Assembly (NCBI GenBank): GCA_030549335.1
Contig: CM060189.1
Span: 26,559,001-26,623,000 of the forward strand
Direction of reading: 5' to 3'
Source of the DNA: Pontederia crassipes
Taxonomy: Eukaryota > Streptophyta > Magnoliopsida > Commelinales > Pontederiaceae
DNA: 64,000 bases
Part shown: positions 22,638 to 31,511 of the stretch, one piece after another
Position numbering within the stretch: the first letter of the stretch is position 1
Layout of the letters: every line of letters starts with the position of its first letter
Made by a program: the position numbers and the translations under genes
The notes under the pieces: generated by a model
What the model was told of the DNA's origin: nothing
Database searches by the model: none
What the model saw: only the letters and a program-made list of their open reading frames with translations

Positions 22638-23124
22638 TGATGCACGAAAAATCATGCATTAGTTTGGGTCATTTGATTAACACTTTAAAATATGTTTATG
22701 TTTAGAAAGGGGAAGTTTTGATTTGTTTTCATATAATTTCATTTAGATTTCATTTCTACCTAAGTCTGGAAATTATTCATGATAGGATATGAGAAAACAT
22801 CGAACACAAGAAAAAAAAGCCTAAAACAGCTCAGAAGACTGTCACGGCCATGACAGTTCTTTTCACGGCCGTGACGGTGATTGGTTAGGCCGTTTTAAAG
22901 CCAATTTTATCCACTTTTTGGATATATTTTTAGTTTTTTTTCTTGGGGATGAGAAAACTTATAAAAGGAGGCAGAAGAGGGCCTGGAAAAGCATCCCTGG
23001 AGCATAATTTTGAAGTCTAGAAAGAGGAGAAGTGCGAAGACGACATCGAAGCTTTGTCGGAAACTCGAGAGAGGACGCACTTAACCTACGCTAGAGTTTT
23101 TATTTTCGTTTCCCTACATTTTTA
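22638..23124 (+). repeat. 3' LTR of element B, truncated
   Basis: It matches 6594-7083 with few differences up to CCCTACATTTTTA, then breaks into unrelated sequence at 23125. The last about 730 bases of the LTR are missing, so the right target duplication cannot be checked. Confidence 0.85.
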
Positions 23125-23217
23125 GGAATCCTAAATAGTTAGGATTGAAGATTTGGTTCTTACAGATTGTTAGCATTCTTCAAATATTAATTTTGTTAGC
23201 ACTGTTCTTGTATCAGG

Positions 23218-23330
23218 TTGCTGACACATGGGAGTCCCTGGATGGCTGGCTGGATGCAATCCCCCTTGTCTATACCATTTTTGCAAGAGGAAAGAGTGAT
23301 ATTCTCGCTGGCATCATAACTGGTTAAGAT
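23218..23330 (+). pseudogene. Orphan last exon of an unrecognised plant gene
   Basis: A pyrimidine stretch and TATCAG (acceptor about 23213-23218) precede an open frame reading [20 protein letters not shown] and then [16 protein letters not shown], ending at TAA 23325. Codon use is gene-like and the flanks look like an intron (23125-23217) and a 3' untranslated region (to about 23490). No upstream exon is visible. The left side is the truncated LTR of B. I cannot name the family. It could be a gene severed by retroelement insertion or a fragment moved here. Confidence 0.45.
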
Positions 23331-23498
23331 GTATGCGACACATTTAGATTGTCAACTTGATGACGCCAACTGAATGCTCTCACATGCTTTTATAAGTCAC
23401 GGGGAAAAGGTTGATGTACCAAGTTTTCCTTGGTATGTGCATGCTGATGAATATGTTAGCTGTTCATGTGTATTTATTGGTTCAGATGACAAAAAAAA

Positions 23499-24941
23499 GA
23501 GTTGTTGGAAATTAGCAAAATATTAAATTAGTGGGAGACACCATTAACTAAAAGATCAAAGTTTAATGGCGATTTAGTATAAACATGATTATATTTATTT
23601 TGAATTATATAACTTCTTTATATCTGTTTTGTCTTAATGTGTTACTACTTGATGAATAGTTGATTGAATCAATATATTTGATGTTGATAAGAGATATAAA
23701 AAAATTTTGATTTTTGAAATCTATTTTTATGTGATCATAAAACACTATACATGCTCAAATGGATTTTGAGAATGAGGATAAAAGGTTTTATATATGATTC
23801 AAAATAAGATTGTTGATCTTATTTTGATATTATAATTATGCACTTACAAAAGTTGTAGTGAAAAATCTTACTTTAGATAAAGTTCATTTAATAACATAAT
23901 TCATTTGATTGAATTATTAAATTATTTTGAAAAGAATTATATAATTGTTATATTTTTCATATTCACAATATTTTAATATAAACCTTCTTATATTCTCAAT
24001 ATTTTGAGAATAGAAGAACATCATTTTATGAAAAATGATTCAAAGCCTTATGTCAAAAAGAATGACTTTATGAAAATCGAGATGTCAAAATGAAAATTAT
24101 TGATTTTCAATTACAAAAGAGATATAATTAATAAAGATGATTATCTTCATAAAAGAAATTGTATACGCATAATTAATATTCGAATATTATATTATGTGTT
24201 CAAAATTATGTTATCGTCAAATTAATTGGCTCTTCTTAGCATACTATTTTGAGTATTAGATTTGTAATAAACTTATGTACAATGTTGCATTAATAAGTTA
24301 TTTAAATATGATAAAGGATATAGTTTTTACTTTCCGCTGCGTATGACTCTACATGAAATGATAAAGTCATCACAATTTATCCTTAAATAAAAATAGTAAA
24401 TCAATAACATATGTTTAGAACATATTATTCTTTCAAATGGAATATGAATTCATCTTGAAAGAATAATGGCATTATTGCTAATGTCATGTAGTGCTATTAA
24501 TTGTTGAGAAGAATTATATAATTTATGATGAGATATATAATGTCATGTAGTGCTATTAATTGCCCAGAAGAATTATATTAATTGCTGAGAAGAATTGTAT
24601 AATGTCATGTAGTGCTATTAATTTATATATAAAAAGATAATGAGATAATATTAGATAATATTATAAAATATTGACACTAAATTATGATGATTAGCAAAGT
24701 ATTGTTATAATATTTCATGTCACTAATAATCATATTATGAATATGATTACATAGAGGCATTGTCGAATATACAAAAGTTAAAAATGTAAATTTTACTTCT
24801 TATTTGAAATTTTTAAAATGTTCAAATATACAAATATAATAAAGTCAAATTTATGACTTTTCTATTTGAATAAATGTTAACTCATTTAGTATATTTGATA
24901 ATCAATGGTTGATTATTTATCAAGTAAGACTTGACATTCAA
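23499..24941. other. AT-rich, probably copia-like non-coding sequence
   Basis: It starts TGTTGGAAATTAGCAAAAT, after a purine run (AAAAAAAAGAG), as copia LTRs often do, with AGTGGGAG nearby. Three near-repeats of AATGTCATGTAGTGCTATTAAT lie at 24480-24620. No ORF of note. It is interrupted at its right end by the CACTA element; similar sequence resumes at 39911. Confidence 0.35.
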
Positions 24942-24984
24942 AGACTATATAGTAAAAGCCCAATTTCTGAGGGTTTATTTTTTA

Positions 24985-25615
24985 CGAGCAAAAATTCGTC
25001 TGAAATACCGACGCATTTTTTGAAGGATCGAATAATCCGTCGACATTATTGTCGGATATGTTTTCAACGGTCCTAGCCGTCTGAACTTTCGACGGTTCAA
25101 AATTCGTCGAAACTTTCCGTCGAAAATTTTAATGATCGTAACCGTCGATGATGTTAAAACCGGCTAATCATTTTCCACGCTGGTTTTTCGACAGTCCACC
25201 TATCCGTCGAAACTTTCAGCGATCTTAGCCATCGAAATATTTTAACATTGGTCGGGTATTATTATTTTATTTTTTGACGGTTTCGACCGTCGAAAGTTGC
25301 GACGTTTCACGGAACCGTCGATATTTCGACGATCAGACCTGTCAGAATGTTAACTGATTTTAATTAATTAAAATATTCTACTTTAATTATTTTCGCAGTG
25401 TTGACCGTCAAAAATGGAAATTTATAATTTATATAATTCTCTTTCAGTTGACATATATTATTATATATTTCGACGGCTAAAACCGTCGAAAGTTTCAACG
25501 GTTTGGAGAACCGTCGAATGTTTCGACGGTTCGTCCAATGGGTTTGACCATCTTAATTCGAATTAATATTATATTATATTTATCTACTTTCTGACGGTTA
25601 CGACTATCAGAAACT
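24985..25615 (+). repeat. Left subterminal repeats of the CACTA element
   Basis: More than fifteen copies of GTCGAAA, CCGTCGA, GACGGTT and close variants occur in both orientations. Such arrays bind the small DNA-binding transposase of En/Spm elements. The same motifs recur at 39527-39870. Confidence 0.8.
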
Positions 25616-25620
25616 AACTA

Positions 25621-25628
25621 TATAAATA
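25621..25628 (+). promoter_or_regulatory. Putative TATA box of the CACTA transcript
   Basis: TATAAATA sits directly after the last subterminal repeats and before a C/T-rich stretch with CATCAC (about 25635), a plausible start site. The position just inside the subterminal array agrees with En/Spm promoters. Confidence 0.5.
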
Positions 25629-25639
25629 TCCGACATCAC

Positions 25640-26170
25640 TGTCACTTTCTTCGTTTCCCTCTCTTCTACACTTGAACGCCCATGCACATTTTGTCCGGCG
25701 GCGACCTCCGACAATCTTCCTGGCATCCATGCTCCGCCAAACGTGTGCCACCTTGACCGTCGGCCGCCGGCGCTTGTGTCCGCCACCTACTTGCATTCCC
25801 TCACCGCTTGAAGCTCTCGTCCGTCACCAGCTCGCCGCCGCATCTGCAATCTCCGGCGTAGGTAGGCTCTGATCCCCGCCCTCCGTGCTCTCTCCGCCCT
25901 CCCAGATCTGGCAGCCCTCCACGCACGGTGGCCAGATCCGGCCGTCCTCCACGCGCGGCGGCCAGACCCGGCCGCCCTCCGCGCCGGCGGCCAGATCCTT
26001 TTCCATCCAACTTTTTGTGGCTTGCAAATTGCAACACTCGCTATGATGGCAGCTGCTGTTTCGGTCGTGTCATAACAGGTGGAGCAAGTTTCTACTACTC
26101 TAGCTGTATATATGTTTACAATCCTGTTGTTTTCTTAAGAGTTATTTCCTTGGAGGAAAGCAGGAACTAA
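25640..26170 (+). other. GC-rich leader of the CACTA transcript
   Basis: A CCG- and CGG-rich block (25680-26000) gives Arg/Pro-rich frames on both strands without a family match. GGCGTAGGTAGG (25855) offers a possible 5' splice site. It is likely an untranslated first exon, or further captured host DNA. No gene is claimed. Confidence 0.4.
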
Positions 26171-26282
26171 TTAAGGCCACTCTCAAAAAAAGAAAGCTGG
26201 CCTTTGAGGCCATGCATTATTACCACGATTTTGTTTCGATTTGTTCATGCATGAATAGCCAAGTCTTTGTTACCGTCTGCAG

Positions 26283-26369
26283 GACAAGGGTCGACATTTA
26301 ACTCAGAGACTTGAAAAATTGGAAGGCAAACTAGATGAGCAGACAGAGACATAACTTATAATGAATGAG
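26283..26369 (+). pseudogene. Captured exon of a DUF1664-family gene
   Basis: The 87-base exon is bounded by GTCTGCAG and GAG/GTAAGC splice sites. It encodes RHLTQRLEKLEGKLDEQTET, a heptad-rich stretch matching the conserved coiled-coil block of plant DUF1664 proteins. It then hits TAA at 26352 before LIMNE; the family usually has Ser-Lys there, so a small deletion probably created the stop. It lies inside the CACTA element in the transposase orientation, between promoter and transposase. Family assignment is from memory of the motif, so moderate. Confidence 0.55.
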
Positions 26370-27339
26370 GTAAGCTTAAAAAGATGTTTATGATGCCAGC
26401 TATTGTTGTACTTCAAATTTCATATTCATGAACATTTTCATCATTCTGGTTTCTTTATATACTTTTTCCATTTTCAACTATCTTGTCATTTTTTGGAGAA
26501 TCTCTTTGCATTAGAAGAACTTAACAATTGACCGTCCTTGTAATTAACCTTAATTTATCTACAAGTGGGCCGTCTAACTTCATTGGATCCATGCTTTTGA
26601 CATATCCCAAGAAATAATGCACCATTCGACTAATAATATTATATATATTGTATTTTGCTAGGGTGTTATCTTTCTTTTGTGTATTACAATCATCTTGAAA
26701 CTTAAAAAAATGACAAATGTTCTCATTTCTTTATTATACTTTATTTGACTTCCATCTTAATATTTCCAACAGTTTCATTTTCTCATTTTTTATTTATTTA
26801 GGTATCTTTTTTATTGATTTATGACTCCAAAATAAATGGATTAAAAAAAGTGGGGCTCACCCTCCTCCTTGTGAAGAAGAGTTTTTTCCTCTCGTCTTTT
26901 TAATTCATTTCACATCGAAGGGTACAATTATAATTTGATAAATAAAAAAGACAAAATAATAATTTGATCAATAGAAAAAGACTAGCGGAAATGACATGGC
27001 AGTGAGTAATATAAAACATATAATAAAAAGTAGACGTGATAACTTCTATGCTACATGATTAGATACTACATCATGTTATACTTAGAGAAACATGGAACCA
27101 ACAGGGGAGCGGCAGTAGATTTTGGCTACACTTTCCACCTAGAAAGCGAACTCCATGTAGGACATGTTTCTCGTCTGGTGCCTTTCTTGTGATGTTTCCC
27201 TTTTAATTCATGGCTACGATTGCCTGTGGTTTTCTATTCTTTTTTATTTTCCTCCTTCTGACAGCAACACATTGTCGTCATCAAATGTCTTGGTTGTGTT
27301 CAACTTCCAACACTGATAAATTCTGTTAACCTTGTTCAG

Positions 27340-27463
27340 AATGTTTAAACCTTCAAGCTGGGATGTCAAAGGTTGTGATGATTCAAAGCAAGAGCTTGAA
27401 GAAGTAGTTGAGTACCTTAAAAATCCATCAAAGTTCACTCGCGTTGGTGGGAAGTTAACAAAG
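27340..27463 (+). pseudogene. Captured exon of an FtsH11-like protease gene
   Basis: A 124-base exon lies between GTTCAG and AAG/GTTTGTG splice sites. It encodes WDVKGCDDSKQELEEVVEYL followed by KNPSKFTRVGGKL, the block at the start of the AAA domain of organelle FtsH11 (the Cys-Asp-Asp version is typical of FtsH11 rather than FtsH4 or others). The P-loop that should follow in the next exon is absent. In the full protein this begins the ATPase module of a membrane-bound zinc protease of plastids and mitochondria. Here it is a fragment carried in the CACTA element in the transposase orientation. Splice signals are intact. Confidence 0.8.
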
Positions 27464-28250
27464 GTTTGTGCAATTTTCATATACCACTATTATTTCCCTA
27501 GTTGCTTCATGTAAACTTTGTGTACTTCGAACCAGAATTGGTTAGGACTTTAATTTAGCTATACTTTATCCTGCTTAAAAGTATTGTCTTTGAGTTGATC
27601 TCATGTAATTGCATTGATGCCAGGGAACTCATAAAATTGTGTTTTTGGTTTTCACTTTATGAGCAAGTATACTTCCTTTCTTTTTATGTTGACATATCTC
27701 GAGTCTAAAAGATTTACATATTACTTAATGTTGGTGATCCAAATCAATATAGTGGTCTGTTCTCTACTCTTTGTTTATACTCATTTTTCTCTCTTTATAT
27801 GGTTATGCCTCCATATTGGAAATAGCTTTTTCATTTTTATCCTCCTAAAAAAAAGTTTGTCATTTTTATGATTTTCAAGGTTTTGGAAATAAAGACTTTG
27901 TTGCTCCATAAAGACATTCTAAGGTATGCATGTGAGGCTTTCATTCATAGTGAAAGAAGGCGAGAGAGTAGAAGCTCTTGATACGGCTATGTTATTTCGA
28001 TGATATGTTTTAGATCATCATCTTGATTTTGATGTGCTTCTAGCTTGATCACCATGTTTGATTTACATGCAGGTTTTGGAATATAATATTGTTGTCGTTG
28101 TCACTCTAAACGACATAACTGTTTAAGTCATTACTATTTACATGTGTTGGAAACTGAGTATTTTAATTTTGTCACTCCAAACGACGTAAATTGTTTAAGT
28201 TTGTTCCTTTACATTTCATTCGTTAGTTTTTATTTGTTATTTTGTAGTGC

Positions 28251-28415
28251 AAATATGATTACTTTTAATTAGTGTTTACGATGTTCCTAATTATTTTTAA
28301 TTAGTGTTTATGATGCTCCTGATTATTTCTAATTGGTATTTATTTTAAGTTCATAAGAGTGTTTATGATTTATTCTTGATTAGTTGTAATTAGCGTTTAC
28401 GATGTTTCTTCGATA
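28251..28415 (+). repeat. Short tandem repeats upstream of the transposase
   Basis: Units of about 33 bases built on TTTTAATTAGTGTTTAYGATG repeat about three times from 28257, with a fourth diverged unit at about 28380. Just upstream (28097 and 28169) GTCACTCYAAACGACRTAA also occurs twice. Likely an intron or leader of the CACTA element. Confidence 0.55.
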
Positions 28416-28548
28416 TTTTTTTAAATGACGGAATATGTGAATCGTTGGATTGATTGTCAATTTTTGACCGGTTTTATTACAAAATTTTTAATTACTATAA
28501 CTTGCAAATAATGCAGACATCATGTCATAGTCGAACGATCGTCGATGG

Positions 28549-29692
28549 ATGTACAATAGAAATAATCCTGGTCGTAGAGGTTTGACACAAGAATTCATAT
28601 ATGGCATTAACTATTATGTTAGTGTGGCTTGTGAGTCTTTCCAATATCAGCGGAATGAAACAATTAGGTGTCCTTGCTTGAAATGTGTTAGCACAAAGTT
28701 ACATACGTTAGAGACAATTAAGGTTCACTTATATAGAAAGGGTTTCAAACTCAATTATTGGCAATGGGATGATTTAGGTGAAGGAGCACCTTCGACAAAG
28801 GTACCAAATTCAGGTCTCCATTTTGTCGATCCTCAAGAAGGATTTACTTCGCAATATGAACAGTTAGTTTATGACGCAGCTGCAACTGAGTATGGGAATA
28901 TTAGATTTGAGCAGGATGAAGAGACACCAAATTCAGAAGCAAGAGATTTTTATGACTTGCTAAATGCATCGAGCCAACCCTTATGGTCCGAGTGTGAAAG
29001 TCATTCAAAACTATCACTTGCTGTTAGATTGTTGAATCTGAAAGTCGACCACAATATTTCACAAGCATGTTTTGATGCATTTTTAGATATTTTAAAAGAG
29101 GTCACACCAACTGGGGTCATATTCCTGAAAATTTTTATAAGACAAAAAGATTGGTTAGTAAACTTAGTTTTGGCTCAACTAAAATAAATTGTTGTCGTGA
29201 TGATTGTATGTTATATTACGGCGATGATATCAATCTAAATGAATGCAAATTTTGTGGAGCCGAACGATATAGAGTGACTAATAAGACTCAAGTGACTGTG
29301 AAAAAAATACATTATTTGCCTCTTATTCCAAGACTTAAAAGACTATACTCGTCTATAGGGTCAGCGTCGCAAATGAAGTGGCATGCACAGCATAATACTT
29401 CAGAAGGTGTTATGCTTCACCCATCGGATGGTGAAGCGTGGAAACATTTTGATCATAAGCATCTTGATTTTGCTTGGGACGAAAGGAATATAAGGCTCGG
29501 ATTATACACGGATGGTTTTATACCATATGGTCAGACTTCAATTCCTTATTCTTGTTGGTCAGTCATAATAACACCATATAATTTGCCACCTGGGATTTGT
29601 ATGCCCGCACCTTATATGTTTTTAACATGTATTATTCCTGGTACTCACAGTCCTAAACAAAGGATACATGTGTATTTAGTGTATTTACAGCC
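28549..29692 (+). pseudogene. CACTA transposase (TNP2 type), N-terminal half
   Basis: The start at 28549 reads MYNRNNPGRRGLTQEF. The first about 75 residues form the transposase-associated domain with its Cys cluster (IRCPCLKCVSTKLH) and YRKGFKLNYWQW. A frameshift at about 29115 moves coding to the frame of YKTKRLVSKLSFG and CCRDDCMLYYGDD. The TNP2 domain follows: CKFCGAERY, PRLKRLYSS, MKWHAQH and HPSDGEAWKHFD, to YLQP at 29692. There the retroelement D insertion begins. The full protein binds element ends and cuts DNA at the terminal repeats. Confidence 0.85.
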
Positions 29693-31100
29693 AAAAATAT
29701 ACTAACTTCTCATTCCATAACTTCTCATCTATGACATCTGAATCTCCTGGATCACCATCTTGTTTAAGCAACCATTTCTTCAATGGCCTCTTTAAATGCA
29801 GCATTGTTGGAAGATCTTTGAGCTCTTGGTTCCATCTTTCAGTAGGCAAGCAATGATCTTCCTTCATTGAATGTTCAATTCCTTCTACAAATTTGAATTC
29901 TGCTATAGCCTCTATTTGGAAAGAAATTTCTTCTACTTTTGTATCCTCCTTGGCCATTTCAATCTTATCATGTAGCTTTACTGTCATAACCTGTTGCCCA
30001 ATGGAAAATGAGATGGGTGAAACTTTGGAACTCTGAATGACTTCAAATGAATTAGTGCTTGCTTTAAGTTCAGGCCACTTCTTCTCTTTTGATGTTTCTT
30101 CATCTTTGCCCCTAAGATGTTGGCATTCTTCAACTGATCAATGATGGTTTGTGGAGCAAATTGCTTCAAGTAGAACTTTTGGACAGTTGAGTGCAGGAAG
30201 TAACTCATCTTTAGGGATAGACAATAAGTGAATTGAGTTGCAGCTCTCATCACAATGGAGTGTATCTGATAGTTTCTCCAAAGAATCAAAATCAGGGTCT
30301 TCTATAATTAATTCTTCATTGGATGGGAACCTTATGAGTGGATCTTCAATGTGATTTATTGCTGGTATCATTGGAGTAGCTTTTTCAATAACTTCAGCAA
30401 CTTCATCTTGTTTCTTGGCCTGTTCTATAAGTGTGATAGACTCCTTTTCAATTTCAGCCTCCATGACTACTTCTTTTTCTTCATTCATCTCTTTCTCAAT
30501 TCCCATCTTCATTTCCTGAATTTCTTCTTTCAGAAGGGCAGATTGGATTTGTGGGGCTTCTTGACTGGACTGCAAACAAAGCTTGGCCTCCAAAGCTTGA
30601 TATCCAGCTCCAAGAACATCTACTTTCATACATATTTTTTCCAAGTTTGCAAGTTGCTCGTCCTGCCGCCTCATGAAGTTCTCCAACATAATCTTCATTT
30701 CTGACTCTATGGATTGATTAAGTGATTGCTGATTTTCTGAAATATCCATGGTAGCAACCTGAAAATTTGACTCTTGACCTTGATTATGATGGTAATACAA
30801 ATGATTTTGTGAGTCATAAACATAAGGATTGCTGCTTGAGAAGTCTTGCTCAGGATTCCAATAATTTGAAACATAATGACTACTAATTGAGAAACCTTCC
30901 TCTTGATTCCAGTAATTAGAACTTTCATGACCATATGAGGCATACATGTAAGCATTAGAGGGCTGTTGGAATTGTGGTGATCCTTGATTGCAATGAACTT
31001 GTGATGGTTTTTCAACTATAGAATCCAATTCCTCCTGGCTAAAGGGTGTTTCACTTGATTGATAATAGTCATAGGACCAAGTTTGCCAACTCATATCCAT
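29693..31100 (-). pseudogene. Coiled-coil protein of element D, one stop
   Basis: One frame of about 470 codons runs from ATG 31100 (MDMSWQTWSYDYY) to the deletion edge, broken only by TGA at 30138-30140. Residues 1-110 are Tyr/Asn/Gln-rich with repeats of NYWNQEE / NYWNPEQ, a low-complexity, prion-like composition. Residues about 125-240 are heptad-rich (MKIMLENFMRRQDEQLANLE; GAGYQALEAKLCL; EEIQEMKMGIEKEM). The distal part is acidic. GYQALEAKL corresponds to FQALEKKM in B and FDALKAKL in A. No enzyme motif. A structural or RNA-binding role is inference. Confidence 0.6.
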
Positions 31101-31487
31101 CTTTTCTTCTTTCTCTCTCAGAAGTCAAATTCATAATTTTTTGCAATTGCTGGGTGAATAACGATCCCTAAATGACCTAGGAGCAGCCTTGTTTTGATTG
31201 GTAGCCTCCTTCTCAAAAGTTCTTCTCCTAGCCTCTTCTCTTTGCAATCTCCTTCTATTGAATCTTCTTTCAGTTGAGGATCAGATAGGTAGAGGTCTCC
31301 TTGAAGTTCCAAATCTGCATAAAATCAATTCAGAAGTATCAATTTCATAAAAAGAAAGATATCTGTACATAATTGAAAAGAAAGAAAAAAAAATTTCAGA
31401 ATGATAACTTGCAAAAACTGAAAATTGGCCTAACAAATAAACTAAAAACTAATCTAAACTATCTAAGTTAGCCTAATTGACCTCAAA

Positions 31488-31505
31488 TCCCCGGCAACGG
31501 CGCCA
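31488..31505 (-). other. Primer binding site of element D, tRNA-Asp type
   Basis: On the minus strand it reads TGGCGCCGTTGCCGGGGA, identical to that of element B, with the same 6-base spacer to the LTR. Confidence 0.9.
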
Positions 31506-31511
31506 AAAACT

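Larger units (their letters stand above)
6594..23124 (+). mobile_element. Element B: pol-less Athila-like LTR retrotransposon, split by element C
   Basis: The 5' LTR is 6594-7810, the primer site 7817-7834, internal sequence is 7835-10440 plus 20632-22637, and a truncated 3' LTR is 22638-23124. Without element C it is about 6.3 kb. It carries a coiled-coil ORF (8039-8916), a GC-rich middle part (about 9430-10060) and an Athila-type ORF broken by C. There is no trace of protease, reverse transcriptase or integrase, so it must depend on enzymes from elsewhere. Its 3' untranslated part and polypurine tract closely resemble those of C, an obvious candidate helper family. Confidence 0.85.

Noticed and set aside
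23145-23217. Upstream extension of the orphan exon frame
   Set aside because: It is T-rich with a TATCAG acceptor at its end, so it is more likely an intron than coding.
27244-27480. 78-codon minus-strand frame over the FtsH-like exon
   Set aside because: The plus-strand reading has the FtsH11 motif and splice sites; this is its antisense shadow.
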